Both the position numbers and the translations under genes were made by a program. A stretch of 35,514 bases of DNA from Variovorax sp. CAN15 (GTDB lineage: Bacteria > Pseudomonadota > Gammaproteobacteria > Burkholderiales > Burkholderiaceae_C): assembly GCF_030462475.1 (NCBI RefSeq), contig NZ_JASMRZ010000060.1:1-35514 (forward strand). Reading direction: 5' to 3'. Under the pieces are notes generated by a model, which ran no database searches, had not been told where the DNA came from, and was given only the letters and a program-made list of their open reading frames with translations. Within the stretch, counting starts at the first letter, position 1; each line of letters begins with the position of its first letter. Below, one piece after another: positions 8,139-16,728 of the stretch.

Positions 8139-8900
8139 TCAGGCGGCGGGCGCCACGCTCGCGCCCTCGATGTGGTGGCGCTTCAGCGCATCGGCCACGA
8201 AGCCGCTGGCCTTCATCTCCTCGACGAAGGCCGCGAGCAGCGTCTGCGCTTCGGCGCCACGGCTGGCGGGCGTACCCATGGCCTGCTGGATGACCATGAA
8301 GCGCCCCGGCAGCACGCGCACGCCGGGTGCGAGCTTCGCCTCGCCCTCGAGCATCTGGCGGATGCCGGCCGCCACTTCGACTTCGCCGGAGCGCAGTGCT
8401 GCAAGGGCAGGTCCTGCGCCCTGGAGGCGGACGATCCCGGCCGCCTTGATCTCGCGCGTCAGGAACAGGTCGTAGGCGCTGCCCGCGCCGACGGAGATGC
8501 GATGGCCCTCGGCGTCGACCTGCGCGTTGTCGGTGAGCGCCGAGGCTTCGGGCACGAGATAGCTGCCCTCGATCAGCACGTACGGCGCGGTGAACAGCAG
8601 CCCCTCGCTGCGAGCGGGGTCGATGGCGAAGAAGCCGATGTCGGCCTTCTCGTTCTTCACGGCATCCACCGAAGCGGCGGCTTTCTCGAACACCACCAGC
8701 TCGATGGCCACGCCGAGGCGCCGCGCGAATTCGCGCGCCAGGTCGACCGACACGCCCACCGGATCGCCGCCGGACGGTGCCCTGTTCGCGAGGATCGGGT
8801 TGCCGAGGTTGATGGAGGCGCGCAACGCGCCGCCGGGCGCGAAGGCTGAAACGAGGGCGGGGGAGATCGTCGTCGGCTGAGGCTGTGTCATGGCGTTCAT
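8139..8900 (-). CDS. Family 3 solute-binding-like protein (amino-acid ABC type) without a signal peptide
   Basis: The 253-residue protein has the fold markers of bacterial extracellular solute-binding protein family 3: a first strand LRASINLGNP, GGDPVGVSVDLAREFARRLGV, then KADIGFFAIDPARSEGLLFTAPYVLIEG and a second-lobe strand ending in VEVAAGIRQ. These proteins bind amino acids or related polar solutes. The N-terminus (MNAMTQPQPTTISPALVSAFAPGG) has no hydrophobic signal segment, and no permease genes are adjacent. Either it works in the cytoplasm, or the true start is further upstream; upstream codons (to 9086) add an Arg-rich, unconvincing peptide that would overlap the next gene. It converges on the lipoprotein gene with 10 bases between the stops. 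Confidence 0.75.
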   Translation of the reverse strand: MNAMTQPQPTTISPALVSAFAPGGALRASINLGNPILANRAPSGGDPVGVSVDLAREFARRLGVAIELVVFEKAAASVDAVKNEKADIGFFAIDPARSEGLLFTAPYVLIEGSYLVPEASALTDNAQVDAEGHRISVGAGSAYDLFLTREIKAAGIVRLQGAGPALAALRSGEVEVAAGIRQMLEGEAKLAPGVRVLPGRFMVIQQAMGTPASRGAEAQTLLAAFVEEMKASGFVADALKRHHIEGASVAPAA

Positions 8901-9054
8901 TCTTCGGCAGGCGCCGCTGTGGAAGATGGGGAAGCGCGCCAGTTTACGGGCCGGCTTGCCGGAATTCCTACCGGATGTAGGGAAGCGCGCCCACCGGCCG
9001 GGCCTCGCGGGTTCGCTTAGGCTCGAGGCATTCAGAAGAAATAGTTTCGCTCCC

Positions 9055-9471
9055 GTGCCGCTTTCCACTTTCCTTGTCGAAGACAACGCCTACATCCGCC
9101 ACAACCTGATCGCCGCCATGGAGGACGAGATCGACATCGATCTGGTCGGCACTGCCACCACCGAGGAGGACGCCGTGGCCTGGCTGGCCGAGAACCCCGG
9201 TGCCTGGGACCTGCTCGTGGTCGACCTGTTCCTGCATGAAGGCTCCGGGCTGGGCATCGTCAAGCGCTGCGGACGCAGCCGTCCGGGGCAGTGCGTGGTG
9301 GTGCTCACCAACTACGCCACCGGCGAAATCGCCGACTGGGCGCGTCAATTGGGTGCCGACGCCGTCTTCGACAAAGCGGTGGAGCTCGACGGTTTCTTCG
9401 CGCTGTGCGCCAGCCTGAAGGAGAAAGGCCGGGAGCGAGGCGGCGAGCCGCTGGAAGGACTCTTGTCATGA
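9055..9471 (+). CDS. Single-domain response regulator (receiver only)
   Basis: The 138-residue protein is a CheY-like receiver with no output domain. Visible are the acidic pair in LVEDN (Glu9, Asp10), the phosphoacceptor Asp57 in VVDLFLHEG, the switch Thr85 in LTNYATGE and Lys107 in VFDKAVE. No ATG begins the receiver; GTG at 9055 is chosen because it starts right before the first strand, though the ribosome site is weak (GAAGAA, far upstream). Its stop overlaps the heme oxygenase start by four bases (ATGA), so the two are translationally coupled. It probably receives phosphate from the phytochrome kinase or the hybrid kinase downstream. Confidence 0.85.
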   Translation: MPLSTFLVEDNAYIRHNLIAAMEDEIDIDLVGTATTEEDAVAWLAENPGAWDLLVVDLFLHEGSGLGIVKRCGRSRPGQCVVVLTNYATGEIADWARQLGADAVFDKAVELDGFFALCASLKEKGRERGGEPLEGLLS

Positions 9472-10097
9472 ACGCCGCGGCCCGACTCTCGGTGGCCGAA
9501 GTGCTGCGTCCGTTGCGCGATGCGACCCAAGCACTGCATGAGGCGCTCGACAGCCGCCTGCCGATCGCCCGCGAAAACGCATCGCTGGCCGACTACGCCG
9601 CTCACCTGTGCGCGCTGCGTCCGTGGCTGGATGCGATGCGGCAGGCGCTGGCCGTCCCCGGCGATCCGGGGCTGGACCGAGTGGCGCGCCGCACCGATCG
9701 GCGCCTGGCCGCCCTCGCGCTCGATCTGGAGGACGCCGGCGCAACGCTGGCCGGGGAGCGGCGCGCCGCGGCAGGCGATGCATCCCTTGCCCCGCTGCTG
9801 GCGGAAGCAGCCCGCGAACGCGCGTTCGCCTGGGGGCTGGCCTACGTGCTCGAAGGCTCCCAGCTCGGTGGCATGGCCATGCTCAGGCGCCTGGGGCCCA
9901 GGCTGGCGCCCCACCCGATGCGCTACTTCCGGCCGGTCGATGCGCCCGATGGCGTGCCCGCGCAGTGGAAAGACTTCGTCGCTCAACTGGCGACAGCGCT
10001 GCGCGATCCGGCGGCGGTCGGGGCGGCCCGGCGCGGCGCGGTGGCCGGCTTCGAGACCCTCATGCCGCGCTTCGGGCTGACGCCAGCCTGCCTGTAG
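9468..10097 (+). CDS. bphO: Biliverdin-producing heme oxygenase (BphO-like)
   Basis: The 209-residue protein matches the size and all-helical character of bacterial heme oxygenases. RDATQALHEALDSRLP near residue 20 carries the likely proximal heme-ligand histidine in the usual x-LH-x context. WGLAYVLEGSQLGGMAML (about 125-140) is the conserved distal-helix glycine-rich motif. The enzyme opens heme to biliverdin, iron and CO. Biliverdin is the chromophore of the bacteriophytochrome encoded next, so the pairing strongly supports the assignment. The start overlaps the receiver gene by four bases. The 94 bases between this gene and the phytochrome gene hold only an 18-codon frame with no coding support. 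Confidence 0.88.
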   Translation: MNAAARLSVAEVLRPLRDATQALHEALDSRLPIARENASLADYAAHLCALRPWLDAMRQALAVPGDPGLDRVARRTDRRLAALALDLEDAGATLAGERRAAAGDASLAPLLAEAARERAFAWGLAYVLEGSQLGGMAMLRRLGPRLAPHPMRYFRPVDAPDGVPAQWKDFVAQLATALRDPAAVGAARRGAVAGFETLMPRFGLTPACL

Positions 10098-10191
10098 GAA
10101 CCCGCCGACGAGATCGCCGAGGACGCGCTGGCATGATCCTTTCGATCCATTTTTCGAAGAACCCGCGCCGAGCGAGCCGCGCTGCCTGACC

Positions 10192-12474
10192 TTGTCCAAC
10201 GTGCCACAGCCCCCCACTCCCACCGAGCTTCCTGCCGGTTCACGGGCACTCGAGCCCCAGCAGGTCGACCTGTCTAATTGCGACCTCGAGCCGATCCGCG
10301 TGCCGGGCTCGATCCAGCCGCACGGCCGCATGCTGGTGCTCCAGCCCGGGTCGCTGGCGCTCGTCGCATGGAGCGAGAACTGGCCCGGCGCGGAACTCCC
10401 GGCCGCTCTGGAGGCTGTGCGGGGCTTGAGCCTGCCGGCGCTGCCGCCCGGCGGGTCGCCGGTGTCGCTCGGCGCGGTGGCTCTGGAGGAGGTCCGCTTC
10501 GACGTCGCCGCGCACCGCAGCGAGAACCACCTGATCGTCGAGTTCGAGGCGGCCTCGCCATCGGGCGGCAACGAGGCGCCCATCTACTCGCTGGGCCGCG
10601 TCTTCCTGCCGCAACTGCAGGAGGCTGCCACCGTCGCAGAGCTGTGCGGCCTGGCCGCGCGCGAGATGAAACGGCTCACCGGCTTCGGCCGCTGCCTGGT
10701 CTACCGCTTCGACGCCACCGGCCACGGCGAGGTGCTGGCCGAGCAGGCCGACGCCGGCTACGACAGCTACGCCGGCCATCACTTTCCCGCTTCCGACATT
10801 CCGCGGCAGGCGCGCGCGCTGTACCTCGTCAATCATTTCCGGCTGATCGCCGATGCCAACTACCGCCCGGTGAGCCTGCGTGCCGCCGACGCCAGGCTCA
10901 CCGCCGCCGACATCGACCTGTCCCAGGCGCAGCTGCGCAGTGTCTCGCCGATCCACCTCGAGTACATGCGCAACATGGGCACGCTGGCGTCCATGTCGGT
11001 GTCGATCGTCATCGACGGCAAGCTCTGGGGGCTGATCTCCTGCCACGATCACGCTCCGCGCTTCCTCGACACGGGCACGCGGCTCGCGTGCGAGCACCTG
11101 GGCCAGTTGCTGTCGCTGCAGATCCAGTCGAAGGAGAGCAACGGCGAGGTGGCCGAGCGGCTCGAGTTGCGCCAACTCACGCTGCAGATCGTCTCGCACC
11201 TGTCCGACAGCGACGCCACCCTGCAGCAACTCACCGCCGAGGTCTCGCTGATGCTGCGCGTGATGCGCGCCACCGGCGCCGCCGTGGTACTGGACGACGA
11301 GGTGTGGTGCGTGGGCGACGTGCCGGCGCGCGCGCACGTGCAGGAACTGGCGGCCTGGATCGCCGGGCTGGGCATGGAGGTCTACGAGAGCGACGCGCTG
11401 GCCGCGCACTTCGCACCCGCGGCGCAGTTCATCGACGTGGCGGCGGGCGTGCTCGCCATCTCCATCTCGCAGGTGCACCGGCACCTGATCCTGTGGTTCC
11501 GGCCCGAGATCGTGCAGACGGTCCGCTGGGCCGGCGACCCGCAGAAACCGCAGGGCCTGGTCGACGGCCGCATGCATCCGCGCCTGAGCTTCGCGAGCTG
11601 GGTGGAGCACATCCGCGGACGCTCCACGCCCTGGTCGGCGGCCGAGGTCGGCGCGGCTGCCGAACTGCGCCAGGCGCTGATCGGCATCGTGCTGCGCCGC
11701 GCGGAGGAGCTGGCCTCGGTGGCCTCCGAACTGGGCCGCGTCAACAAGGAGCTGGAGGCCTTCTCGTATACCGTGTCGCACGACCTGCGCGCCCCGATGC
11801 GGCACATTGCCGGCTACGTCGACCTGGTGGACCAGACCGAGGGCAAGCAGCTGAGCGAAAGGGCGCGCCGCTATCTTTCGCACGTCAAGGACGCCGCCGC
11901 CTTCGCGGGGCAGATGGTCGACGCGCTGCTCGACTTCTCTCGCATGGGCCGTTCCGCGCTCAAGCAGCGGCAGGTCGACAGCGCATCGCTGGTCGAGGGC
12001 CTGGTGCGCGAGCTGACGCGGCTGGAACCGCGGCGCAAGGTGGAATGGCAGATCGACGCCGACCTGCCGATCCTCTGTGCCGACCCGCTGCTGCTGCAGG
12101 TGGCGGTGCGCAACCTGCTGGCGAACGCTTTCAAGTATTCGCGCACCCGCAGCCCATCGCGCATCACGGTGCGCGCCATCCGCGGCGACCTGGGCGACGG
12201 GCTCGAAGTGCAGGACAACGGCGTGGGCTTCCAGATGAAATACGTCGACAAGCTGTTCGGCGTGTTCCAGCGGCTGCACCAGGCCGAGGAGTTCGAAGGC
12301 ACGGGCATCGGTCTGGCCAATGTGAAGCGGATCGTGGAGCGTCATGGCGGCACGGTCTGGGCAAAAGGGGAGATCGGCACAGGAGCGAGCTTCGGCTTCA
12401 TCCTTCCGCGCGAAGGCCCCGACAACGCGGCCGCCTCGTTGGCGCCGGCCGCCAATGGAGAAGGAAATGCTTAA
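10192..12474 (+). CDS. bphP: Bacteriophytochrome sensor histidine kinase
   Basis: This 760-residue red/far-red photoreceptor kinase has the order PAS (about 25-115), GAF (150-310), PHY (330-510), HisKA (520-590), HATPase (630-745). Cys30 in LSNCDLEPIRVPGSIQPHG is the expected covalent biliverdin attachment residue. PASDIP (199-204) with Asp202 and His255 in SPIHLEYMRNMGT line the chromophore pocket, and PRLSF (463-467) is the PHY tongue motif. The phosphorylated histidine is His530 in YTVSHDLRAP; NLLANAFKYSR, DNGVGF and GTGIGLANVK form the ATP site. All key residues are intact, so it should be photoactive. The start is TTG at 10192 (GTG 10201 is an alternative); neither has a clear ribosome site. 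It overlaps the next receiver gene by eight bases. Confidence 0.94.
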   Translation: MSNVPQPPTPTELPAGSRALEPQQVDLSNCDLEPIRVPGSIQPHGRMLVLQPGSLALVAWSENWPGAELPAALEAVRGLSLPALPPGGSPVSLGAVALEEVRFDVAAHRSENHLIVEFEAASPSGGNEAPIYSLGRVFLPQLQEAATVAELCGLAAREMKRLTGFGRCLVYRFDATGHGEVLAEQADAGYDSYAGHHFPASDIPRQARALYLVNHFRLIADANYRPVSLRAADARLTAADIDLSQAQLRSVSPIHLEYMRNMGTLASMSVSIVIDGKLWGLISCHDHAPRFLDTGTRLACEHLGQLLSLQIQSKESNGEVAERLELRQLTLQIVSHLSDSDATLQQLTAEVSLMLRVMRATGAAVVLDDEVWCVGDVPARAHVQELAAWIAGLGMEVYESDALAAHFAPAAQFIDVAAGVLAISISQVHRHLILWFRPEIVQTVRWAGDPQKPQGLVDGRMHPRLSFASWVEHIRGRSTPWSAAEVGAAAELRQALIGIVLRRAEELASVASELGRVNKELEAFSYTVSHDLRAPMRHIAGYVDLVDQTEGKQLSERARRYLSHVKDAAAFAGQMVDALLDFSRMGRSALKQRQVDSASLVEGLVRELTRLEPRRKVEWQIDADLPILCADPLLLQVAVRNLLANAFKYSRTRSPSRITVRAIRGDLGDGLEVQDNGVGFQMKYVDKLFGVFQRLHQAEEFEGTGIGLANVKRIVERHGGTVWAKGEIGTGASFGFILPREGPDNAAASLAPAANGEGNA

Positions 12475-12925
12475 GCCGATCCTGCTTGTCGAGGACGACA
12501 AGCGAGACCTCGAACTCACCCTCATCGCGCTGGAGCGCAGCCAGCTCGCGAACGACGTGATCGTGCTGCGCGACGGTGCGCAGGCGCTCGAATATCTGCA
12601 CCGTGAAGGCGAGCATGCGGACCGCGCCGAAGGCAACCCGGCGGTGATCCTGCTGGACCTGAAGCTGCCCAAGGTCACCGGGCTCGAAGTGCTGCAGGCG
12701 GTGCGCGCCGATCCGGTTCTGCGCAGCATTCCGGTGGTGATGCTCACCTCGTCGCAGGAAGAGTCGGACGTGCTGCACAGCTACGAGCTGGGCGTCAACG
12801 CCTATGTGGTCAAGCCGGTGGCTTTCGATCGTTTCGTGTCGGCCATTGCGGAGCTCGGCGTGTTCTGGGCCGTGCTCAACGAGCCGCCGCCGGGTTCGCT
12901 GAAGGCGGCGCGCAAACATGAGTGA
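12467..12925 (+). CDS. Single-domain response regulator, Rcp1-like
   Basis: The 152-residue receiver has LLVEDDKRDLELTLIALE, the phosphoacceptor Asp64 in LLDLKLPKVTG, Thr94 in MLTSSQEESD and Lys117 in VVKPVAF. The extended beta3-alpha3 loop (LHREGEHADRAEGNP) is typical of the Rcp1/phytochrome-associated receiver group, which are the usual partners of phytochrome kinases. ATG at 12467 has GGAG six bases upstream and is preferred over ATG 12455. The gene overlaps the phytochrome gene by eight bases and the hybrid kinase gene by eight bases, so translation of all three is probably coupled. It has no DNA-binding domain. Confidence 0.9.
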   Translation: MLKPILLVEDDKRDLELTLIALERSQLANDVIVLRDGAQALEYLHREGEHADRAEGNPAVILLDLKLPKVTGLEVLQAVRADPVLRSIPVVMLTSSQEESDVLHSYELGVNAYVVKPVAFDRFVSAIAELGVFWAVLNEPPPGSLKAARKHE

Positions 12926-15452
12926 CGCGGGCGGCGTCGTTGCCGCGAATCCGCAGCCTCCGGGCGTACTGATCCTCGAAGACTCGCGCTTCGACGTCGA
13001 GCTGCTGACCGAGGCGCTGGCGCAAGCCATGCCGTCGGCCAGGCTCCACGTGGTGCGCGACGAGCGTGGCTTCGTCGACGCGCTGAACACGGGCGGCTTC
13101 TCGCTGATCCTGTCCGACTACGAACTGCCGGGGTTCTCCGGTGCGCATGCGCTGGAGGTGGCGCGCCGCATGGCGCCGGAAACGCCTTTCATCTTCGTCT
13201 CGGGCGTGATCGGCGAGGACAACGCGGTCGAGCTGCTCAAGAGCGGCGCCACCGACTATGTGAGCAAGGGCCGCCTCGCGCGGCTGCCGGTGGTGCTGGA
13301 ACGCGCGCTCAAGGAGGCCGATGACCGGCGTGCCAAGGGGCTGGTGGAGCGCCGGCTGAACGCCGCCAATGCGGCCATCATGGAAGCCGAGGCGCGCCGC
13401 CTGGCCTTGATGGAGCTCGGCGATCGCATCCGCGACATGGACGAGCCGGGCGACATCGCCTATGCTGCCTCCGAGATGCTCGGGCGGAGCCTCGGCGTGG
13501 ACCGGGCCGGCTACGGCCTGGTGGACACCGTGGCTGAGACCATCGTCATCGCCCGCGACTGGACCGCCCCCGGCGTGGCCAGTCTGGCGGGCCTGCTGCA
13601 CTTTCGCGACTACGGCTCCTACATCGAAGACTTGCGCCGCGGCGTGACCGTGGCCTTCGCCGACGCGCGCCTGGACCCGCGCACCCGCGACACCGCGGGT
13701 GCCCTGGAGGCCATCACCGCGCGCGCGGTGGTCAACATGCCGCTCACCGAGCGCGGCGGGCTGGTCGGGCTGCTTTATCTCAACCACGGCCAGGCGCGGG
13801 TGTGGTCGCGCGACGAACTGGATTTCGTTCGTGAAGTCGGCGACCGGGTGCGCTCGGCCATTGCTCGGCGCGAGGCGCAGATCGAGTTGATGGCGTTCGC
13901 CGAATCGCTGGAGCGCCAGGTCGAGGCGCGCACCCACGAGCGCGACCGCACCTGGGCCCTGAGCCAGGACCTGCTGGGAGTGGCCAATGCACAGGGCTTC
14001 TTCGTGAGCGTGAATCCCGCATGGGAAGCCGTTCTGGGCTGGAGCGCCGAGGAAATCTGCGCCATGCCCTTTCGCTCGCTGGTGCATGCCGACGACCTGA
14101 CCCACACCGAGGCCGAGCTGGAGCGCCTCATGCAGGGCGAGCGCACCACCGGTTTCGAGAACCGCTACCGCACCAGGAGCGGTGCCTACCGCTGGCTCTC
14201 CTGGACCGCCGTGCCGGACGACGGCCTGCTGTATGCCGCCGCGCGCGACATCACCGAGCAGAAAGAGCGCGCCGCCGAACTCGACGCCGCGCGCGAGCAA
14301 TTACGCCAGAGCCAGAAGCTCGAGGCCGTGGGCCAGCTCACCGGCGGCCTGGCGCACGACTTCAACAACCTTCTGGCCGCCATCAGCGGCAGCCTGGAAC
14401 TGATGCGCAGGCGCGGCCTGCAAGGCAATCCGGCGGACATGGAGCGCTACGTGGGCGTGGCGCAGGGCGCGGTCAAGCGCGCGGCCGCACTCACGCACCG
14501 GCTGCTGGCTTTCTCGCGGCGCCAGACGCTGGAGCCAAAGCCGGTCAACGCCAACCGGCTGGTGACAGAAATGGAGGAGCTGCTGCGCCGCACGCTCGGC
14601 CCGCACATCACGCTGGAGACGGTGGCGGCCGTCGGCCTCTGGAATGTGCACGCCGATCCGGGCCAACTCGAGAACGCGCTGCTCAACCTGTGCATCAACG
14701 CGCGCGATGCCATGCCGGAAGGCGGCACCCTGGTGATAGAGACCGCCAACCGCTGGATCGATGCCCGGACCGCGCGGGAGCGCGACCTGCCGATGGGGCA
14801 GTACGTGTCGCTCACCGTCAGCGACAACGGCGTGGGCATGCCGCCGGAAGTGGTGGCGCGGGCCTTCGATCCGTTCTTCACCACCAAGCCGATCGGCATG
14901 GGCACCGGGCTGGGCCTGTCGATGATCTACGGCTTCGCGAAGCAGTCGGGCGGGCAGGTGCGCATCTACTCCGAAGTCGGCAAGGGAACCTCCGTCAGCA
15001 TCTACCTGCCGCGCCACGACATGCAGGAAGAAGTGGCCGCGGCACCCGCCGAGGTCATGCTCGCGCCGCGCGCCGACCAGGGCGATACCGTGCTGGTGGT
15101 CGACGACGAACCCGCGCTGCGCATGATCATCGTCGAGGTGATGCAGGGACTCGGCTACGCCACGCTGGAGGCCGGCGACGGCACCGAGGCGCTGCGCATC
15201 CTGGAGTCGCCGCGCCAGCGCATCGACTTGCTGGTGAGCGACGTGGGCCTGCCCGGCGGCATGAACGGCCGGCAGGTGGCGGACGCCGCGCGCACCGCGC
15301 GGCCCGGCCTCAAGGTGCTGTTCATCACCGGCTACGCGGAAAACGCGGTGCTCAGCCATGGCCACCTCGACCCCGGCATGCACGTGATGACCAAGCCCTT
15401 CGAGATGGACGTGCTGGCGCGCCGCGTGAAGCAGCTGATCGAAAACAGCTAG
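12918..15452 (+). CDS. Hybrid sensor histidine kinase (REC-GAF-PAS-HisKA-HATPase-REC)
   Basis: The 844-residue soluble protein begins with a receiver (about 14-130; Asp67 in LILSDYELPG; the usual lysine lies in YVSKGRL). Then come a GAF domain (about 155-315), a PAS domain with PAC-like end (about 340-450) and a kinase core with His480 in GGLAHDFNNLLAAISGS. The ATP-binding domain follows (NLCINARDAMPEGG, DNGVGMPPEV, GTGLGLSMIYGF), and a C-terminal receiver has Asp775 in LLVSDVGLPGG and Lys826 in MTKPF. There are no membrane segments. It starts within the preceding receiver gene and is the last gene of the phytochrome cluster. It may take phosphate from the phytochrome through its N-terminal receiver and relay onward; that wiring is inferred. 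Confidence 0.92.
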   Translation: MSDAGGVVAANPQPPGVLILEDSRFDVELLTEALAQAMPSARLHVVRDERGFVDALNTGGFSLILSDYELPGFSGAHALEVARRMAPETPFIFVSGVIGEDNAVELLKSGATDYVSKGRLARLPVVLERALKEADDRRAKGLVERRLNAANAAIMEAEARRLALMELGDRIRDMDEPGDIAYAASEMLGRSLGVDRAGYGLVDTVAETIVIARDWTAPGVASLAGLLHFRDYGSYIEDLRRGVTVAFADARLDPRTRDTAGALEAITARAVVNMPLTERGGLVGLLYLNHGQARVWSRDELDFVREVGDRVRSAIARREAQIELMAFAESLERQVEARTHERDRTWALSQDLLGVANAQGFFVSVNPAWEAVLGWSAEEICAMPFRSLVHADDLTHTEAELERLMQGERTTGFENRYRTRSGAYRWLSWTAVPDDGLLYAAARDITEQKERAAELDAAREQLRQSQKLEAVGQLTGGLAHDFNNLLAAISGSLELMRRRGLQGNPADMERYVGVAQGAVKRAAALTHRLLAFSRRQTLEPKPVNANRLVTEMEELLRRTLGPHITLETVAAVGLWNVHADPGQLENALLNLCINARDAMPEGGTLVIETANRWIDARTARERDLPMGQYVSLTVSDNGVGMPPEVVARAFDPFFTTKPIGMGTGLGLSMIYGFAKQSGGQVRIYSEVGKGTSVSIYLPRHDMQEEVAAAPAEVMLAPRADQGDTVLVVDDEPALRMIIVEVMQGLGYATLEAGDGTEALRILESPRQRIDLLVSDVGLPGGMNGRQVADAARTARPGLKVLFITGYAENAVLSHGHLDPGMHVMTKPFEMDVLARRVKQLIENS

Positions 15453-15642
15453 CGCTGGCTGAAGCCCCCGGCACTCCTCGGGCGCCACCGCGCCCGGCGG
15501 CAGCCGCGCAGTCACCTGCAGCACCGGTGCGAGGCCTGAGCCGCCGAGTGCGGCGCTGCCGGCGCGGGCCTCCACCACCGAGTGCACGATCGCCGGCCCC
15601 CCGGGCCGCTGCCGATCGGTGTCTGGCCAGCGCTGCGGAAGA
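15453..15642. other. 190-bp region between convergent hybrid kinase and ModA-like genes
   Basis: No intact gene. Minus-strand translation of this stretch gives continuous but frame-broken protein-like sequence: AYGTLIFRSAGQTPIGSG, then, after a one-frame change in a run of six G near 15598-15603, IVHSVVEARAGSAALGGSGL. This may be the remnant of a former gene or chance coding in GC-rich DNA; I do not recognise a family. No T-run terminator was found for either neighbour. Confidence 0.35.
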
Positions 15643-16479
15643 TCAGCGTGCCGTAAGCGGCTCCAGGCCGGTCTTCGCGATGGTCGGCGCGGCGGCCGGC
15701 GAGTTGAGGTAGCGGATCAGCTGCCGTGCCGCGTCGGGCTGCTTCGACGCGGCGGCGATGCCGGCGGAGAACACCGTCACGCGCTGCACCTCGGCGGGCA
15801 GCGGCCCGATGTAGTCGATGCCGGCGATGGGCAGCAGCTCGCTCACCTGCTGCAGGCCGAGCGCCGCGTCGCCGCGTGCCACCACCGAGCCCACGCGCTC
15901 GCTGAGGATGCGCTTGCTCTTGGGCCTGACCTGCTCCTCGATGCCGAGCTTCTTGAGCAGCTCGGTCTCGTAGTAGGTGCCGCTCGCGCTGGCCGAGTAG
16001 GCGATCGACGGCGCGGCGATCAGCGTGCGCTTGAGCGCGTCGATCGTGCTGATGTCGGGTTTGGGCGCGCCCTTGCGTACCGCGAAGCCGATGGAGGAGC
16101 GCACCAGGTCGACCTGGCTGCCGGGCACCACCTTGCCCTGGGCCACCAGCGCGTCGAGCGCAGGGCGCGCAAGGATCACCACGTCGGCCGGCTCGTTGCG
16201 TGCCAGGCGCCTGGGAATGGAGTCTTCGGCGTTGCCCATCGAGGCACCGTAGGCGGTCTTCACGCTGCGGCCGGTGCTGCGCTCGAACTCGGGACGCAGG
16301 TCGTTGTAGGCGGCGGTGAAGCCGCCAGAGGTCATGACGTGGATGTCGGCGCCCGCGGCGGGCTTGCCGGTGCTGCCGGTGCCGAGGCTGCCGCAGCCGG
16401 CGAGCGCGAGGGCCGCGACGAGCGGAAGGGCGGTGCGGCGGGTGATGGACAGGGCAGGTTCGAGAAAGGGCTTCGTCAC
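15643..16479 (-). CDS. ModA-like extracellular substrate-binding lipoprotein
   Basis: The 278-residue protein has a signal peptide ending in the lipobox LAGC (Cys29). The mature part starts ADIHVMTSGGFTAAYNDLRPEFERSTG, followed by PADVVILARPALDALVAQGKV, TLIAAPSIAYSASASGTYYETELLKKLGI and GDAALGLQQVSELLPIAGIDYIGPLP. These are the strand and helix landmarks of the molybdate-binding ModA/SBP_bac_11 fold. No permease or ATPase gene is nearby, so it is an orphan binding protein. The tripod of residues that hold molybdate cannot be assigned with confidence, and homologues of this type may bind other anions or organic acids. ATG at 16479 places the lipobox correctly. Confidence 0.82.
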   Translation of the reverse strand: MTKPFLEPALSITRRTALPLVAALALAGCGSLGTGSTGKPAAGADIHVMTSGGFTAAYNDLRPEFERSTGRSVKTAYGASMGNAEDSIPRRLARNEPADVVILARPALDALVAQGKVVPGSQVDLVRSSIGFAVRKGAPKPDISTIDALKRTLIAAPSIAYSASASGTYYETELLKKLGIEEQVRPKSKRILSERVGSVVARGDAALGLQQVSELLPIAGIDYIGPLPAEVQRVTVFSAGIAAASKQPDAARQLIRYLNSPAAAPTIAKTGLEPLTAR

Positions 16480-16728
16480 GAGGTCTCCAGGGGAAGTTGG
16501 CTTCAGAGGCCATCGTAGAAGCCGGACCTGTCATTCGGCCCTCAGCGGATTCGGGGTTAATCCCGAGGCTGCCGGGGCGCGTCGCGGCCTGCATGGGTGC
16601 CCGGAAGCCGCCCGCAACCGCCGCGGGCAAGCTCTACGACTTGCGCATGCGGCGCATGATCACGCCCGGGCAGCGCCACACGGCCGACCGGAACCTGCCG
16701 GCCGTCATTCCCTGACCCGCCGAATCGA

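Noticed and set aside
8901..9086. N-terminal extension of the family-3 binding protein
   Set aside because: The added residues are Arg/Ser/Pro-rich, contain no signal peptide, and would overlap the divergent receiver gene.
10133..10189. 18-codon frame between heme oxygenase and phytochrome genes
   Set aside because: No ribosome site and no conserved features; most likely untranslated spacer.
16480..16728. Short frames in the gap between the ModA-like gene and the methyltransferase gene (for example 16497-16715, plus strand)
   Set aside because: No ribosome site, no family resemblance and composition like other shadow frames; the 249-bp gap shows nothing else.
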